This document shows positions 20,600-30,783 of a stretch of DNA of 64,000 nucleotides, piece by piece. Every line of letters begins with the position of its first letter. The stretch's first letter is position 1. Source of the DNA: Erinaceus europaeus (lineage: Eukaryota > Chordata > Mammalia > Eulipotyphla > Erinaceidae); the NCBI RefSeq assembly GCF_950295315.1, contig NC_080172.1:117185288-117249287 (forward strand), written 5' to 3'. The translations under genes were made by a program, and so were the position numbers. The notes below the pieces were generated by a model, which saw nothing but the letters and a program-made list of their open reading frames with translations, searched no databases and was not told the DNA's origin.

Positions 20600-21664
20600 T
20601 TCCGGTCACTACAAGGCCACCCCATCATCCGAAGCCCTAGTCACAGAATCCTGGGATTCCCACACAGATAGGATGGGCCTAGACCTCTAACAGATCCCTC
20701 TCTCCACCATCGCTGGTCACCTCCAACAGGAACGTCAGCACAAGCCCTCCTGTGGCCTCTCCAGGACCTGCCCTCACTGCAGAGCAGCCATGGCGGGGAA
20801 CTCCCCACTCTCTGCAGGGAAGCTGATCAGCCTGCTCTGCCCCTCAAGGAAGACGGGTCCTGACATGAGAGCAGCCTGGAATGTTCCCAGCGGTGGCCAT
20901 GGACTGTGAGCTCAGACTGACAGGGACTCAGAGGCCACACAGGCTCCTGTGCTCAGTGTGAACAGACACAGGCCCTGGTCATGTGATCCTGATCAATGTG
21001 GGTTTACAGGTAACAGTATTTCTATATTTTTCCCATATTTGGGAGCTATTCTCTGCCCTCATCCAGTTTTCTGATCTTATTTCCAATTCTGACACCATCT
21101 ACCCAGACAATACCTTTAGTCTACCTGCATGTTAGCTGTCAGGCTCAGGCAAAAATTAGTAAAGTCATGGGCCCCTTGGAATAGACCTAAAATGGACTTC
21201 CTAGCTTCTTCCAACATGAAGACCCCAATCTAATCTGCTCTGCTCTTACCTTTAGGTTCCTGATTAGTAAACAACTTGTTCTGCTTTATATATCAAGGCT
21301 TTTTCAGTCACCAAGCTGCAGATGCTGCCATGATGACAACCTGACTTCCCCAGCAGACGCCCTCCCCCATGTGTCCTGGAGCCTCCCCTCCCCAGAGCCC
21401 TGCCCCACTAGGGACAGACAGACACAGGCTGGGGGTGTGGATCCACCTGCCAACACCCATGTCCAGCGGAGAAGCAATGACAGAAGCCAGAACTCCCACC
21501 TTCTGCTCCCCATAAAGAATTTGGGTCCACTCTCCCAGAGGGATAAAGAACAGGGAAGCTTCCAATGGAGGGGATGGGACACGGAGCTCTGGTGGTGGGA
21601 GCTGTGTGGAATTCTACCCCACTCATCCCATAATCTTGTTGATCATGATTAAATCACTAATAAA
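20600..21664 (+). mobile_element. Unclassified retroposon-like repeat, copy A
   Basis: It aligns by eye with 37430-38585 over almost its full length: GCAGAGCAGCCATGGC, GTGAGCTCAGACTGACAGGG, TGACACCATCTACCCAGACA, CTTCCTAGCTTCTTCC, ACAGACACAGGCTGGGGGTG and CATAAAGAATTTGGGTCCAC. The end is AAATCACTAATAAAA. Shared 3' ends with variable 5' ends indicate a polyadenylated retroposon or LINE 3' region. I cannot name the family. Confidence 0.8.
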
Positions 21665-22424
21665 AGGAACATTCGGACTAATGTCACTTGCCACCCCCCA
21701 CCCTACTACCCCCAGACTGTCAGCTTCTGCACACAAAGGAACTGGTTCCTCTGTGCTCCCAGCTGTCTCCTCAGCTCCTAGCGCTGGTGTGTGACACCGA
21801 GAAGGTGCTTGCTAAGCCAATAAGCGTGAGTGACCATGTGCAGAATGGATTAATGTGTGCATGAGTGGATGCATGCCTGCAGAAGTGAATGAATGAGTCA
21901 GTGAATGAATGAATGAGTGTAGGAATGCGTGCGTGCATGAGAGTCTCGGTCTAACCCCGTGGCCTGCATGGGTCCCTCTTGGCCCTGGGCTCTGTGGAGT
22001 CCGTATCTGGGAGCAATCTGTGGGTGCTCTGGGGGTGACTGTGCACCACAAACCCTGAACTGGAGTTGGTTCTGTGTCAGAAGCTTCCCCAGTGGTGTCT
22101 GTGCCGGTTCCCTCCTCCAGCGATGGGTTGATGGCATGGCAGAAGGCAAAGTGACCCAGGGAAGCCATCCCCCAGCCCACTCCTCTCCCTGCCCCTCCCC
22201 CCAGCCCTCACCCCCACCCCCACCAGATCCTCTGGTGGCTGAGATCCTGCCTGGGCTTCAGGATGGAGAAGCCGAGAGAGGCTCCCTCACTCATAAATTA
22301 CGTTCCAGGCAGTCTGCTGGGAAGATTAGGATCGCACTTGTTTGGAGCCAGGGCTTTCCAGCGTCTCCCTACAGGAAAAGAGGTTCAGGGATAAACAGAC
22401 CCAGCAGTGAAGGGAAGAAGAGGA
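21665..22424. other. Unique sequence with a GAAT-rich stretch
   Basis: (GAAT/GTGC)n-like imperfect repeat near 21845-21945. The rest is GC-rich and unannotated. No coding signal is convincing. Confidence 0.45.
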
Positions 22425-22505
22425 GGGAGGGAGAGGGGGAGAGAAAGACAAAGACAGAGAGAAACAGAGGCCTGGCAAGCGGAGAGAGAGAGAGAGAGAG
22501 CTCAA
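22425..22505. repeat. GA-rich low-complexity tract
   Basis: Purine-rich sequence with a (GA)n run ending near 22500. Confidence 0.85.
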
Positions 22506-23532
22506 GTCACACAGAGTTACAAGCCCAGGAGGGAGAGAGGGTGGTGGGCTGGCTAAGACCCCTCTGGGTAGGTCAGCGAGCCCAGACCTCCTCACCTCAC
22601 ACCCACCCATCAGCCACCACCACCGCCCCCGCCCGCCCCAGTTTCTCGTGTCTTGTGCAGAAGCTGGGTGCTGCTATCTGCAATAATGTCCTTCCTCTAG
22701 AAAACAACACTGGAGACCTGAGTAGTTCTCACCACCTGGGGAAGGACGCTGCCCTGGTTGGGAACAATTGCGCAAAGTCACACAGCAAATCGAGGACTCC
22801 AGGGGGAGACATGTGACTCTTTGGGGGGCTCCCACTTGGGAGTGGGGTGTCTGCAGCCCCCAAGGCAGGCGTGCGGAGGGCTCATTCCCCTGTTTCCAGG
22901 GGCTGCCTCTTTCATCTGGTTTCACAGACATACAGACACACTCACCCTGACCTGCGGCCGCCTCCGAGCTGGACTGGCTGGCCTTCCGCAGAAAAAACAT
23001 TTGCCTCTGGACAAGAGAAGGGCCAGACGTGGACGTTAAACCAAGCCACTGCAGAGGCTTCCCCAGGCTTCAGGACCCCGGGCGTTAGGGCTCAGCAAGG
23101 AGCTCACTGAGTAGCCTGGGGGCAGCCACGTGGCATCTGGGAACCTCATTTTCCAGGAGGAAAAAAGACAGAGGCTCCACTTTGCAAACAGCCTTCCTGG
23201 GCTAAGGCCCAGCCTCAGGCAAGCGCTGGATTGGGAGTCCCGGTTCCCCTTTCCAGAAACCCATGGCCCTGCAGAGAAAGCTCTCACCTGCTCTTACAGC
23301 CCAGCTCCCCGGCACCCTGGGTGTTGGACTTTAGGATGGTACCCATCACACAGAGGGGGAATGCAAGGGCTGGGCACAGCTGGCTTGCTAATGGCAACAC
23401 TGTTCAGGCAGGAGCAGAGCCAGGAGTCAGACAGATGCAGGTCAGCCTGGCCTGACAGCCCCGACTAGCCTGACCCCTTCAACAAGGCCGTATGAGCCTG
23501 CTGGGAGGAAATGGGGAGTGGAGGAGGGAAGG
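22506..23532. other. Mostly unique GC-rich sequence with MIR-like pieces
   Basis: CGCAAAGTCACACAGCAAAT near 22770 and CAGAGCCAGGAGTCAGACAG near 23412 resemble degraded MIR cores. No gene was recognised. Confidence 0.4.
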
Positions 23533-23533
23533 A

Positions 23534-23559
23534 GACACACACACACACACACACACACC
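23534..23559. repeat. (AC)n microsatellite
   Basis: About 12-13 AC units. Confidence 0.95.
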
Positions 23560-23789
23560 ACTGACTCAGCCCCTGTAATTAAGCATTCTCTTGGAGATTC
23601 CAGAAAACCACTGTTCCTAATCTCTTTCATGTAAAAAGATTTTTATTTTTATTTTTTTTATTTTTTGCACAGGCAAGAAAACCAAGGTCCAAAAGAGGTT
23701 CATAGCTCTGGCATCTTTTCTGCTCCACCCTTGCCTGGGACTAAGGCTGTTAAATAAAGTATAAGACAGTGTTTGGAACACATTTATAT

Positions 23790-23862
23790 TGAGAGAGAGA
23801 GAGAGAAAGAAGAGAGAGAAGAAGAAGGAGAAGGAGGAAGAAAGGGAAAGAAAAATATTTTG
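23790..23862. repeat. (GA)n/(GAA)n tract
   Basis: Imperfect GA and GAAG units following an A/T-rich segment at 23636-23665. Confidence 0.9.
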
Positions 23863-24220
23863 AGAAAGATTCTTTCTGGAGAAAGGTTTCAGTATGCATG
23901 ATAGCCTGTGGTTCCCTCTGAATTGAATGCCCAGTTCTGTGTTAGTCTCACCCTCCTGTGTGGGAAGTTGCCGGCTGCCTCTGTCACCATCTTATTCTAG
24001 CCTAGACGGGGTGACTTGAGCCCCAAATCTGGGTCTCTCCCAGAAAACCCACGCCCAGCAATAAACTGACATTTGAACAAAACTCAGTCAGCCGCTGTCT
24101 CCCACAAAGCATGGGGGCCCAGTCATCTCTAATGCACACTCCCACCCTCTGCCACCAGCTGAGGTAGAAGGCAAAAGGTTCCTCTCAAACCTCCCTCCCC
24201 CCCCCCCATCTTGGTCATCC
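23863..24220. other. Unique sequence, no gene seen
   Basis: No recognisable repeat or exon. A C run sits at 24197-24207. Confidence 0.45.
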
Positions 24221-24318
24221 CAAAGCCCTGCTCAGCTGTGGCTTATATTCTGGGAATTGAACCTGGGGCCACGGAGGCAATTTACAGAACCACTGTGCTG
24301 TCTCCCCAGTCTGTCCTT
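24221..24318 (-). mobile_element. Type C SINE, reversed
   Basis: CCCTGCTCAGCTGTGGCTTA, AATTGAACCTGGGG (B-box complement) and GCTGTCTCCCCAG (head complement). Confidence 0.82.
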
Positions 24319-24880
24319 AGAGTCACTGGAGGCCTGAGGGTGCCACCTTGAGTCCTGTCAGCCCTCTGGGCCTCAGTTTCTTCACTTTCCTGCACAAAGG
24401 GCTGCTCTCCCTACAGCCTCACTACAGGAACTGGAGGCTGTGCCAAGGTCCCCATGCCCACCCAGCGTCCCCAAGATAGGTCAGGGCCCAAGTCCCGGGG
24501 GCTCTGGTGCTGGTGAAGGTTGGCCTCCCTGCTCAGGGTGGAGGGCAGAGTAGCCCTCACCTGGGGAAATGTCTCTTCTCCTCCCTTGCAGGCGGTGAGC
24601 GTGTGCGCATGTGCCCAGAAGCCTCTGGTGGGGTGCCCAGCCGCCCAAGTCCACTGCAGTGAGGCAGTGTCCACTCAAGGCACCTGAGCCTGTGGGCACA
24701 GTCACCACCTGCAGGAGCTCTGCACCTGCAGCCACGCCCCCTTGTCGCTGCGCTCCTGACTGCACTGCCCGCCCCCCTCTCTGAGCGCCACTCAGAGAAG
24801 ATGTTTTGGACTCAGGCAGACCAGACTCCCACCCTCACCCATTCTTTCGCCTTGTGTCGTGGGCACACATGAGCTAGCCC
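24319..24880. other. Unique GC-rich sequence with a MIR-like piece
   Basis: CTCTGGGCCTCAGTTTCTTC at 24363-24382 is a classic reversed MIR 5' motif. No gene was recognised. Confidence 0.45.
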
Positions 24881-24881
24881 A

Positions 24882-25092
24882 CGTGGGGCAGGTGGTGCTG
24901 CACCCAGGTGAATGCACAAGTTGCAGAGTTCAAGGACCCAGGTTCAAGTCCCCAGTCCCCACCTGCAGAAGAGAAGCTTTATAGGCAGTGAAGCGTGTCT
25001 GCAGGTGTCTCTCTCTCTCCTACTCTGTCTCCCCCACCCATCATAATTTCTCTCTGTTCTATCAAATGAACAAAGTAAACTAAAATAAAGGA
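24882..25092 (+). mobile_element. Type A SINE
   Basis: GGGGCAGGTGGTGCTGCACC head, GGTTCAAGTCCCCAG B box, CTGTTCTATCAAATGAAC end. Confidence 0.88.
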
Positions 25093-25121
25093 CAGCTTTA
25101 GATGTCTGTCACACGCCGCAG

Positions 25122-25238
25122 GGTGAGAAGTGAAGCAGGGCTACAGGTGTCTCTCTTTCTCTCTCTCTCTCCCCCTCAGTCTCCCACTTCCCTCTTGATG
25201 CTTCTGTCTCTAACAGATAAATAAAAAAAATGTTTTAG
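25122..25238 (+). mobile_element. Type A SINE, 5' truncated
   Basis: It starts at AAGTGAAGCAGGGCTACAGG and runs through the pyrimidine middle to AACAGATAAATAAAAAA. Confidence 0.8.
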
Positions 25239-25249
25239 AAATAAAAGTA

Positions 25250-25360
25250 ATTCTGGGCGGGAGCACAGTGGGTTAAACGCACGTGGCGCAAAGCGCAAGG
25301 ACCAGAATAAGGATCCCGGTTCGAGCCCCCGGCTCCCCACCTGCAGGGGAGTCGCTTGGA
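25250..25360 (+). mobile_element. Type B SINE, 3' truncated
   Basis: Head and B box are intact (GGTTCGAGCCCCCGGC). It ends at GGGGAGTCGCTT and is followed by (GAGT)-rich unique sequence. Confidence 0.85.
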
Positions 25361-25910
25361 GTGAGAGAGTGAGCAAGCGAGTGCGTGAACGAGGGCCCCA
25401 TCAGGGCGCACCATCCTCTCCCCCAAACCCCTCAGGGATCTGCACCTCTCTGACAGTGTGGAACACCCGGACACCTGGACACCAGGACAGACACCAAGAC
25501 GCCGCAGTCCCTTCAAATCTGGAAGCTCCCCTCGGACCTTAGAACAGCTCCACAGCTCGTGATTTCTGGCTCAGAGAGGGCCGTGGAGTCACACAGCACA
25601 CTGGACGGAAACCAGACATCCCGTTGCAGCCGTGCAGACGCTGCAGGCGGGTCCCCTGCCCACACTCAGACCTCTGGGTGCTCAGTGACAGAGCAGAGGC
25701 CAGAGGGACGCGGTTTGGCTTACTGTCCCGTCCCAGCTGTGTGACCTCCTGACAGCCGCCCAGCCTCTCTGAGTCTCTCGGTGCCTCGGGGCTTGCTGAA
25801 CATTATGAAATGGCGTGGGGGCATCCTCACTCATGGGGCATCAGACCCCACCCGCCAGCTCTCACCAGGGCCTGACAAGCCCCAGAGCCAGCCTGCCAAT
25901 CTGTGAAGCC
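25361..25910. other. Unique GC-rich sequence
   Basis: GTGTGACCTCCTGACAG ... AGCCTCTCTGAGTCTC near 25740-25780 resembles a reversed MIR. No gene was recognised. Confidence 0.4.
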
Positions 25911-26126
25911 TGGATCACAGAGAAATAATTGAGGTTAATTCCTCAGCAGCCAGCACGTACCACCCACCTCTCCTCCCAGCAGGCTGGGAGGATTTATAAG
26001 TTAATGGCGGCATTGTCATGTAAAGGGTTGGAGAGCCTCGCGAGAGAGCGCCCCGGGGACTCGGCTGGGATGAAATGGGAGGCATAATGGCATTAGCACC
26101 CAATTACTCCAGGATGATCACTCCGG
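25911..26126. promoter_or_regulatory. Candidate conserved regulatory block
   Basis: Non-repetitive, with balanced composition, unlike its GC-rich neighbours. It has clustered homeodomain-type cores: TAATTG and GTTAATTCC (25926-25940), GTTAATGG (near 26000), CATTAGC and CAATTAC (26090-26106). Conservation is inferred from sequence character only. Confidence 0.3.
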
Positions 26127-26395
26127 ACTCCCCGAAGCAAGAAGCTGAGAGCCCGCCTCTCCCAGGACGCCCTCCACTGGCCCCTACCGGACCCGGGGCG
26201 AACCAGAAGGCCTGGCTGCCTCCCACCAGAGTCCTCCCAGCTTGCTGTGTGGCCTCGGGAAGCTCACACAGCCTCTCTGGGTGGCTTCCCCCCTTGACTG
26301 CCCTGAGGGTCCCCTGCAGATCCACAGATGGCTGAGCTCCCGCTCCCAGCCCAAGCCCCGCCCTGCACCCACCTGAGCCGACACCAGTTTCCTTT

Positions 26396-26635
26396 TTAAT
26401 CATTTTATGGGTTTAATCACGTACTCCTTAAGGGTCTGCAGTACAGCGTTTATCACGTGGCTGCAAGGTCTCCTGCGAGATAGGTGTCACCAGGAAGACA
26501 AAGCCCCCTCTACCCCCATCCCCTGCCCACCTTCCCAGAGTCCTTTGCTTTGGTGCAATACACCACACCCAGGTCATGTTAAGTAAGATGGGCCAGAAGA
26601 GAGAGCTGGACCCCAGAGGATCTCACAGCAAGTTA
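26396..26635 (-). mobile_element. Old L1 3' fragment with an inverted 5' part
   Basis: 26396-26578 is L1 3' UTR in reverse: CCCAGAGTCCTTTGCTTTGG matches 11807-11826 with small changes. 26579-26635 (TTAAGTAAGATGGGCCAGAA ... GGATCTCAC) reads as L1 ORF2 end in the plus direction. Confidence 0.6.
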
Positions 26636-26650
26636 AGAAAGAAGGAAAAG

Positions 26651-26855
26651 GGTCCGGGTGGCAGCGCACCTGGTTGAACTCACGTGTCACACCGCACAAG
26701 GATCCGAGTTCAAGGCCCCAGCCCCCACCTACAGGGGGAAAGCTTCACAAGCAGCGAACCTGGGCTGCAGGTGTCTCTCTTTCTCTCTCCCTCTCTCTCT
26801 CCTCCTTACCTCTCAGCTTCTCTCTGTCTCTACACAATAAAATAAAAATAAATAT
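26651..26855 (+). mobile_element. Type A SINE
   Basis: GGTCCGGGTGGCAGCGCACC head, GAGTTCAAGGCCCCAG B box, CTACACAATAAAATAAAAAT tail. Confidence 0.9.
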
Positions 26856-26860
26856 ACATA

Positions 26861-27182
26861 TTGGGAGTTGGATGGTAGCACAGCGGGTTAAACACATGTG
26901 GCGCGAAGCGCAAGGACCAGCCTAAGGATCCGCTGGGTTCGAGCCCCCGGCTCCCACACCTGCAGGGGAGTCGCTTCACAGGCGGTGAAGCAGGTCTGCA
27001 GGTGTCTGTCTTTCTCTCCCCCTCTCTGTCTTCCCTTCCTCTCTCCATGTCTCTCTGTCCTATCCAACAATGACGACATCAATAGCAACAACAATAATAA
27101 CCACAACAAGGCTACAACAACAAGGGCAACAAAAGAGAATAGATAAATAAATAAATATTTAAAATAAATGAATAAACAGACA
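26861..27182 (+). mobile_element. Type B SINE, full length
   Basis: GGGAGTTGGATGGTAGCACAG head, GGTTCGAGCCCCCGGC B box, GCAACAACAATAATAACCAC body, CAAGGGCAACAAAAGAGAAT end. Confidence 0.94.
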
Positions 27183-27996
27183 TATTAAGGAGGAGGAAAG
27201 ACAGGGCAGGTGCCAAGTATAATAGACACGGGGGCTTCAGGGCAGCGGGTCCATCCCAGGCACAGCACCATGGAGACCCTCCAGCAGTCGTCCTTCCACC
27301 TCCACCCCAGTCTCCAGCATTTAACTCTCCTCTCCAACCCACAGATGCCAAACCCCAGGCCCAAGGGCAGACTTGTGCCCACAGTCCTGCACAGGAAGCT
27401 GCTGGACGAGATTGCAGCTGGAGGTGCCGTTCTAGACACCCCTCCAGAGCCGCTCTGGGGGCTCCCCAACCTTCCTACCTGGGTCCTCAGCCTGGGAGCT
27501 CCCCCCACCCCAGTCCAGGGGCACCTGCCAGGCGCCCCTACCCCAGCCTGCTAGGAAGCCAGGGCCCGGCTGTCTGAAGTGACCACCTGCCCAAAGCGGC
27601 TTGGCTCCTGCCACCTTCAGACCCTCCAGGTCACGGGAAGGTTAGGGGCCTCGGGAAAAGTGTTTCCCAGCCTCACAGTGAAGACGGGCCCACGGATGTT
27701 CCCCACTGAGTACCTTCTAAGAGATTTAGAAGCCCCCACCCCCCCTCCCGGAACTGGAGGGAGTGGGACTCAGGGAGGCCCCTGCCCCTGAGGGTATCCC
27801 CACCCACCCTCTCCAGCAGGGCACCACACCCAGATTGTGCCCCACTGTTACCACACTGGCCATAAATTATAGCCTCTACCAGTGTGGAAAGACTGGGGGC
27901 CAGCATGGGGGTGGTGGCCTGTGAGCCCCTTTCTGAGGAGGCAAAGGACAAAGGATTCTCCCACCCCCTGCACTTCCTGCCAGCTCTTCCCCTGCC

Positions 27997-27997
<1 letters not shown>
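27183..27997. other. Unique GC-rich sequence, no gene seen
   Basis: Several short ORFs on both strands. I found no domain and no splice-site or start context that persuades me. Confidence 0.45.
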
Positions 27998-28043
<46 letters not shown>

Positions 28044-29056
28044 TGTGTGTGTGTGTGTGATTGTGTATGTGAGTGTGTGTGTGAGTGTGTGTGAATGTGT
28101 GTGTGTGAGTGTGTGTGTGAGTGTGAGTGTGTGAGTGTGTGTGTGAGAGTGTGTGTGCAAGTGTGTGTGAGTGTGTGTGTGTGAGTGTGTGTGTGAGTGT
28201 GTGTGAGTGTGTGTGTGTGAGTGTGTGTGAGTGTGTGTGTGAGTGTGTGTGAGTGTGTGAGAGTGTGAGTATGCGTGTGTGTGTGAATGTGTGTGTGTGA
28301 GAGTGTGAGTGTGTGTGTGAGTGTGTGAGAGTGTGAGTGTGTGTGTGAATGTGTGTATGTGAGTGTGTGTGTGAGTGTGTGTGAATGTGTGTGAATGTGT
28401 GTGTGAGTGTGTGTGTGTGTGAGTGTGTGTGTGTGTGTATGTGAGTGTGTGTGTGAGTGTGTGTGTGAGTGTGTGTGTGAGTGTGTGTGTGAGTGTGTGT
28501 ATGTGAGTGTGTGTGTGTGAATGTGTGTGTGAGTGTGTGTGTGTGAGTGTGTGTGTGAGTGTGTGTGTGATTGTGTGTGTGTGATTGTGTATGTATGTGG
28601 GTATGTGTGTGAGTATGTATGTGTGTATGTGTATGTGTGAATGTATTTGTGTGTGTGAGTGTGTGTGTGTGTGAGTATGTGTGTGTGTGTGCATGTATGT
28701 GTGTGTGGTGTGTGAGTGTGTGTGAGTGCATGTATGTGTGTGGTGTGTGAGTGAGTGTGTGAGAGTGTGTGTGTGTGTGTGTGAGTGAATGAGTGTGTGA
28801 GTGTGTGAGTGCATGTATGTGTGTGTGAGTGTGTGTGTGTGGTGTGTGAGTGTGTGAGAGTGTGTGCTGTGTGAGTGAATGAGTGTGTGAGTGTGTGTGT
28901 GTGTGAGTGAATGAGTGTGTGTGTGAGTGTGTGAGTGTGTGTGTGTGTGTGTGAGTGAATGAGTGTGTGTGTGAGTGTGTGAGTGTGTGTGTGTGTGTGT
29001 GTGAGTGAATGAGTGTGTGTGTGAGTGTGTGAGTGTGTGAGTGTGAGTGCATGTAT
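27998..29056. repeat. Long (GT)n array with GTGA interruptions
   Basis: About 1.06 kb of alternating purine-pyrimidine sequence built of (GT)n broken by GTGAGT, GTGAAT and GTATGT. Near 28790-29020 larger blocks recur (GTGAGTGAATGAGTGTGTG at four places). Minus-strand histidine/threonine/serine ORFs of 419-469 codons are a by-product. Confidence 0.97.
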
Positions 29057-29067
29057 GAGTGAAGGAA

Positions 29068-29178
29068 AAGGGGAGACAGCATAATGGTTCTGTAAAGAGA
29101 CTCTCATGCCTGAGGCTCTGAGGTCCCAGGTTCAACCCCCATATGCCAGAGTTGCACAGGGCTCTCTGATATATAGAG
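29068..29178 (+). mobile_element. Type C SINE
   Basis: GGGGAGACAGCATAATGGTT head, GAGGTCCCAGGTTCAACCCC, then CCAGAGTTGCACAGGGCTC. A (GA)n run at 29196-29222 follows. Confidence 0.9.
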
Positions 29179-29190
29179 AGACAGGGAGAA

Positions 29191-29222
<32 letters not shown>

Positions 29223-29225
<3 letters not shown>

Positions 29226-29745
29226 CCTGCAGTGCTGTGGGGGCCGGGCTCAAACCCTGGTGGCACACATGGCAAAGCAGTGATCTGCCCAGGTGAGCTC
29301 AAGGCAGGCCTCAAGGCACACCTCTAACTCAGGGCTGGGGGGCAGTGCCTGGGGCCCCAAAGCAGGAGGGAGACGGGAGACAGGGCAGGCACTGGCCCCA
29401 GGGTCAGTGGGACCACAGCCACATGACTCCCCAGACAGACAGACAGACACACAGGTGTGCCCTTCTGCAGTGAGCACCCAGACCGCCCCTCCTCTCCTGC
29501 AGCTGCTAGGGTCCTGCAGGGGGACTAGGTCCTTAACCACTAGGCCGCACCAGGTGCTGCTGGCCTACCTGCCTTTCTGTTCAGACGCAACCATCCCTGG
29601 CCTGGGGCTCCAGCTTCATCCAGGGCCTCCCCTCCCCCCCCCCCAGAGGCTGCCAGAGAGCCCCTGCCCTCCATCCGGGCCCCCACACCCCTCCTGCTCC
29701 CCCACCCCCTGCCTGCTGGCCCCCACGCTACCTCCACCCACCCAG
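29223..29745. other. Unique GC-rich sequence
   Basis: No repeat or gene was recognised. A C run is at 29634-29644. Confidence 0.4.
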
Positions 29746-30020
29746 GGCAAGTTAATTCCTCGGAAACTTTTCCTTGGGAGCAATTTCCGCTCCTTATTAA
29801 GCCCGTTGCGCCGGGCGGCGGCTCGGTGCTATCTGGCTCCGTACAGCAGAGGCTGACACTTGGCTGGAATAGCAGAGGGGTGGCGTGGGGGGCAGCTCCT
29901 GGGATTATGATAAGGGCTCCCAGGCCGCTTGGTATGCCAGCCCAGGCCACACGCCTTCCCTTCCATATTGAGGTGATAATGATGATTTGCCATGCTGGGC
30001 CCTATCTCCTATCAAGACTA
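29746..30020. promoter_or_regulatory. Candidate conserved regulatory block
   Basis: Non-repetitive, with AAGTTAATTCCTCGG, CCTTATTAAGCCCG and GATAATGATGATTTGCC among GC-rich flanks. GTTAATTCCTC is shared with the block at 25911. No coding frame or repeat identity was seen. The regulatory role is inferred. Confidence 0.33.
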
Positions 30021-30540
30021 AACATTCAAATGCAGCAGGACAAGTCCAGGTCCCCCCACCACCACCCCACCCCACCAGCAGCCCCACGAGATACCACTTC
30101 CTCCTCCAAAGGAAATTGAACCTGGTGATTTGAAGGGGGGGGGGATTAATTGAAATTCCCAGGTCATTTGCTCCCTCCCTCTGACTCTGGGATGGAGTGA
30201 GAAACAGATCCAGGCTCTGAGCCAGGTGTGCTTGTGGGCCTTCCTTGGAGAGAGGAAGAGGCTGGGAGTTGGGGGGGGGGTGTTTGTGTGCAGGGCTCAG
30301 AGGTGGCCCAGTCCATCCAGGGGGGCCCCCAGACCACCAGGTCCCTACCCCCGCCCCAGGTTCTCTGACCTCCCAGTTGTCAGATCAGAACTGAGCAGGG
30401 GAAGGAATATCTGACCCCCGGAACCAGGGTGCCCGGGTACAGGGTGTGGTGGGTGGGGTGGGCAGTAGGGTAGCTCAGAGGCCTGGACTTGAGTTCCCAT
30501 TTGAACAAAATGTCAGCAAACAAGAGAGAGGTTTCAGGGC
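30021..30540. other. Unique GC-rich sequence
   Basis: 30110-30180 (GAAATTGAACCTGGTGATTT, GATTAATTGAAATTCCC) may belong to the same regulatory neighbourhood. No gene was recognised. Confidence 0.35.
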
Positions 30541-30680
30541 ATCTAGAATTCTTTTTCTCTTTTCTTCATTACTATTATCATTATGTCGGAGGTTTCCGAA
30601 CGGCTTCCCGGGTTCGGAGCCTGTCAGCAGAATATTTATTGTACTTTATGGTACATTAGTGACAAGACTGTCTTCCCTTC
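30541..30680. promoter_or_regulatory. Candidate regulatory block with inverted repeat
   Basis: Non-repetitive AT-balanced segment. It contains TCCGAAC (30595-30601) and its complement GTTCGGA (30612-30618), a 7-bp stem with a 10-nt loop, followed by ATATTTATTGTACTTTATGG. Confidence 0.27.
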
Positions 30681-30737
30681 CCGCAGTCCACCCCCATCTC
30701 CCTGGAAGGAGAGAATACATTAGGCAGGAGGATTTCT

Positions 30738-30740
30738 CTC

Positions 30741-30780
<40 letters not shown>
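30738..30780. repeat. (TC)n microsatellite
   Basis: About 20 TC units with one CC interruption. Confidence 0.95.

Positions 30781-30783
<3 letters not shown>

Noticed and set aside
22140..22816. 285-codon plus ORF (21959-22816) as a gene
   Set aside because: It crosses a GA tract and GC-rich sequence, with no domain or conserved motif. Opposing ORFs of similar quality exist.
27673..29135. Histidine/threonine/serine ORFs up to 469 codons
   Set aside because: They are read-through of a GT dinucleotide array in three frames of one strand, with no independent coding evidence.
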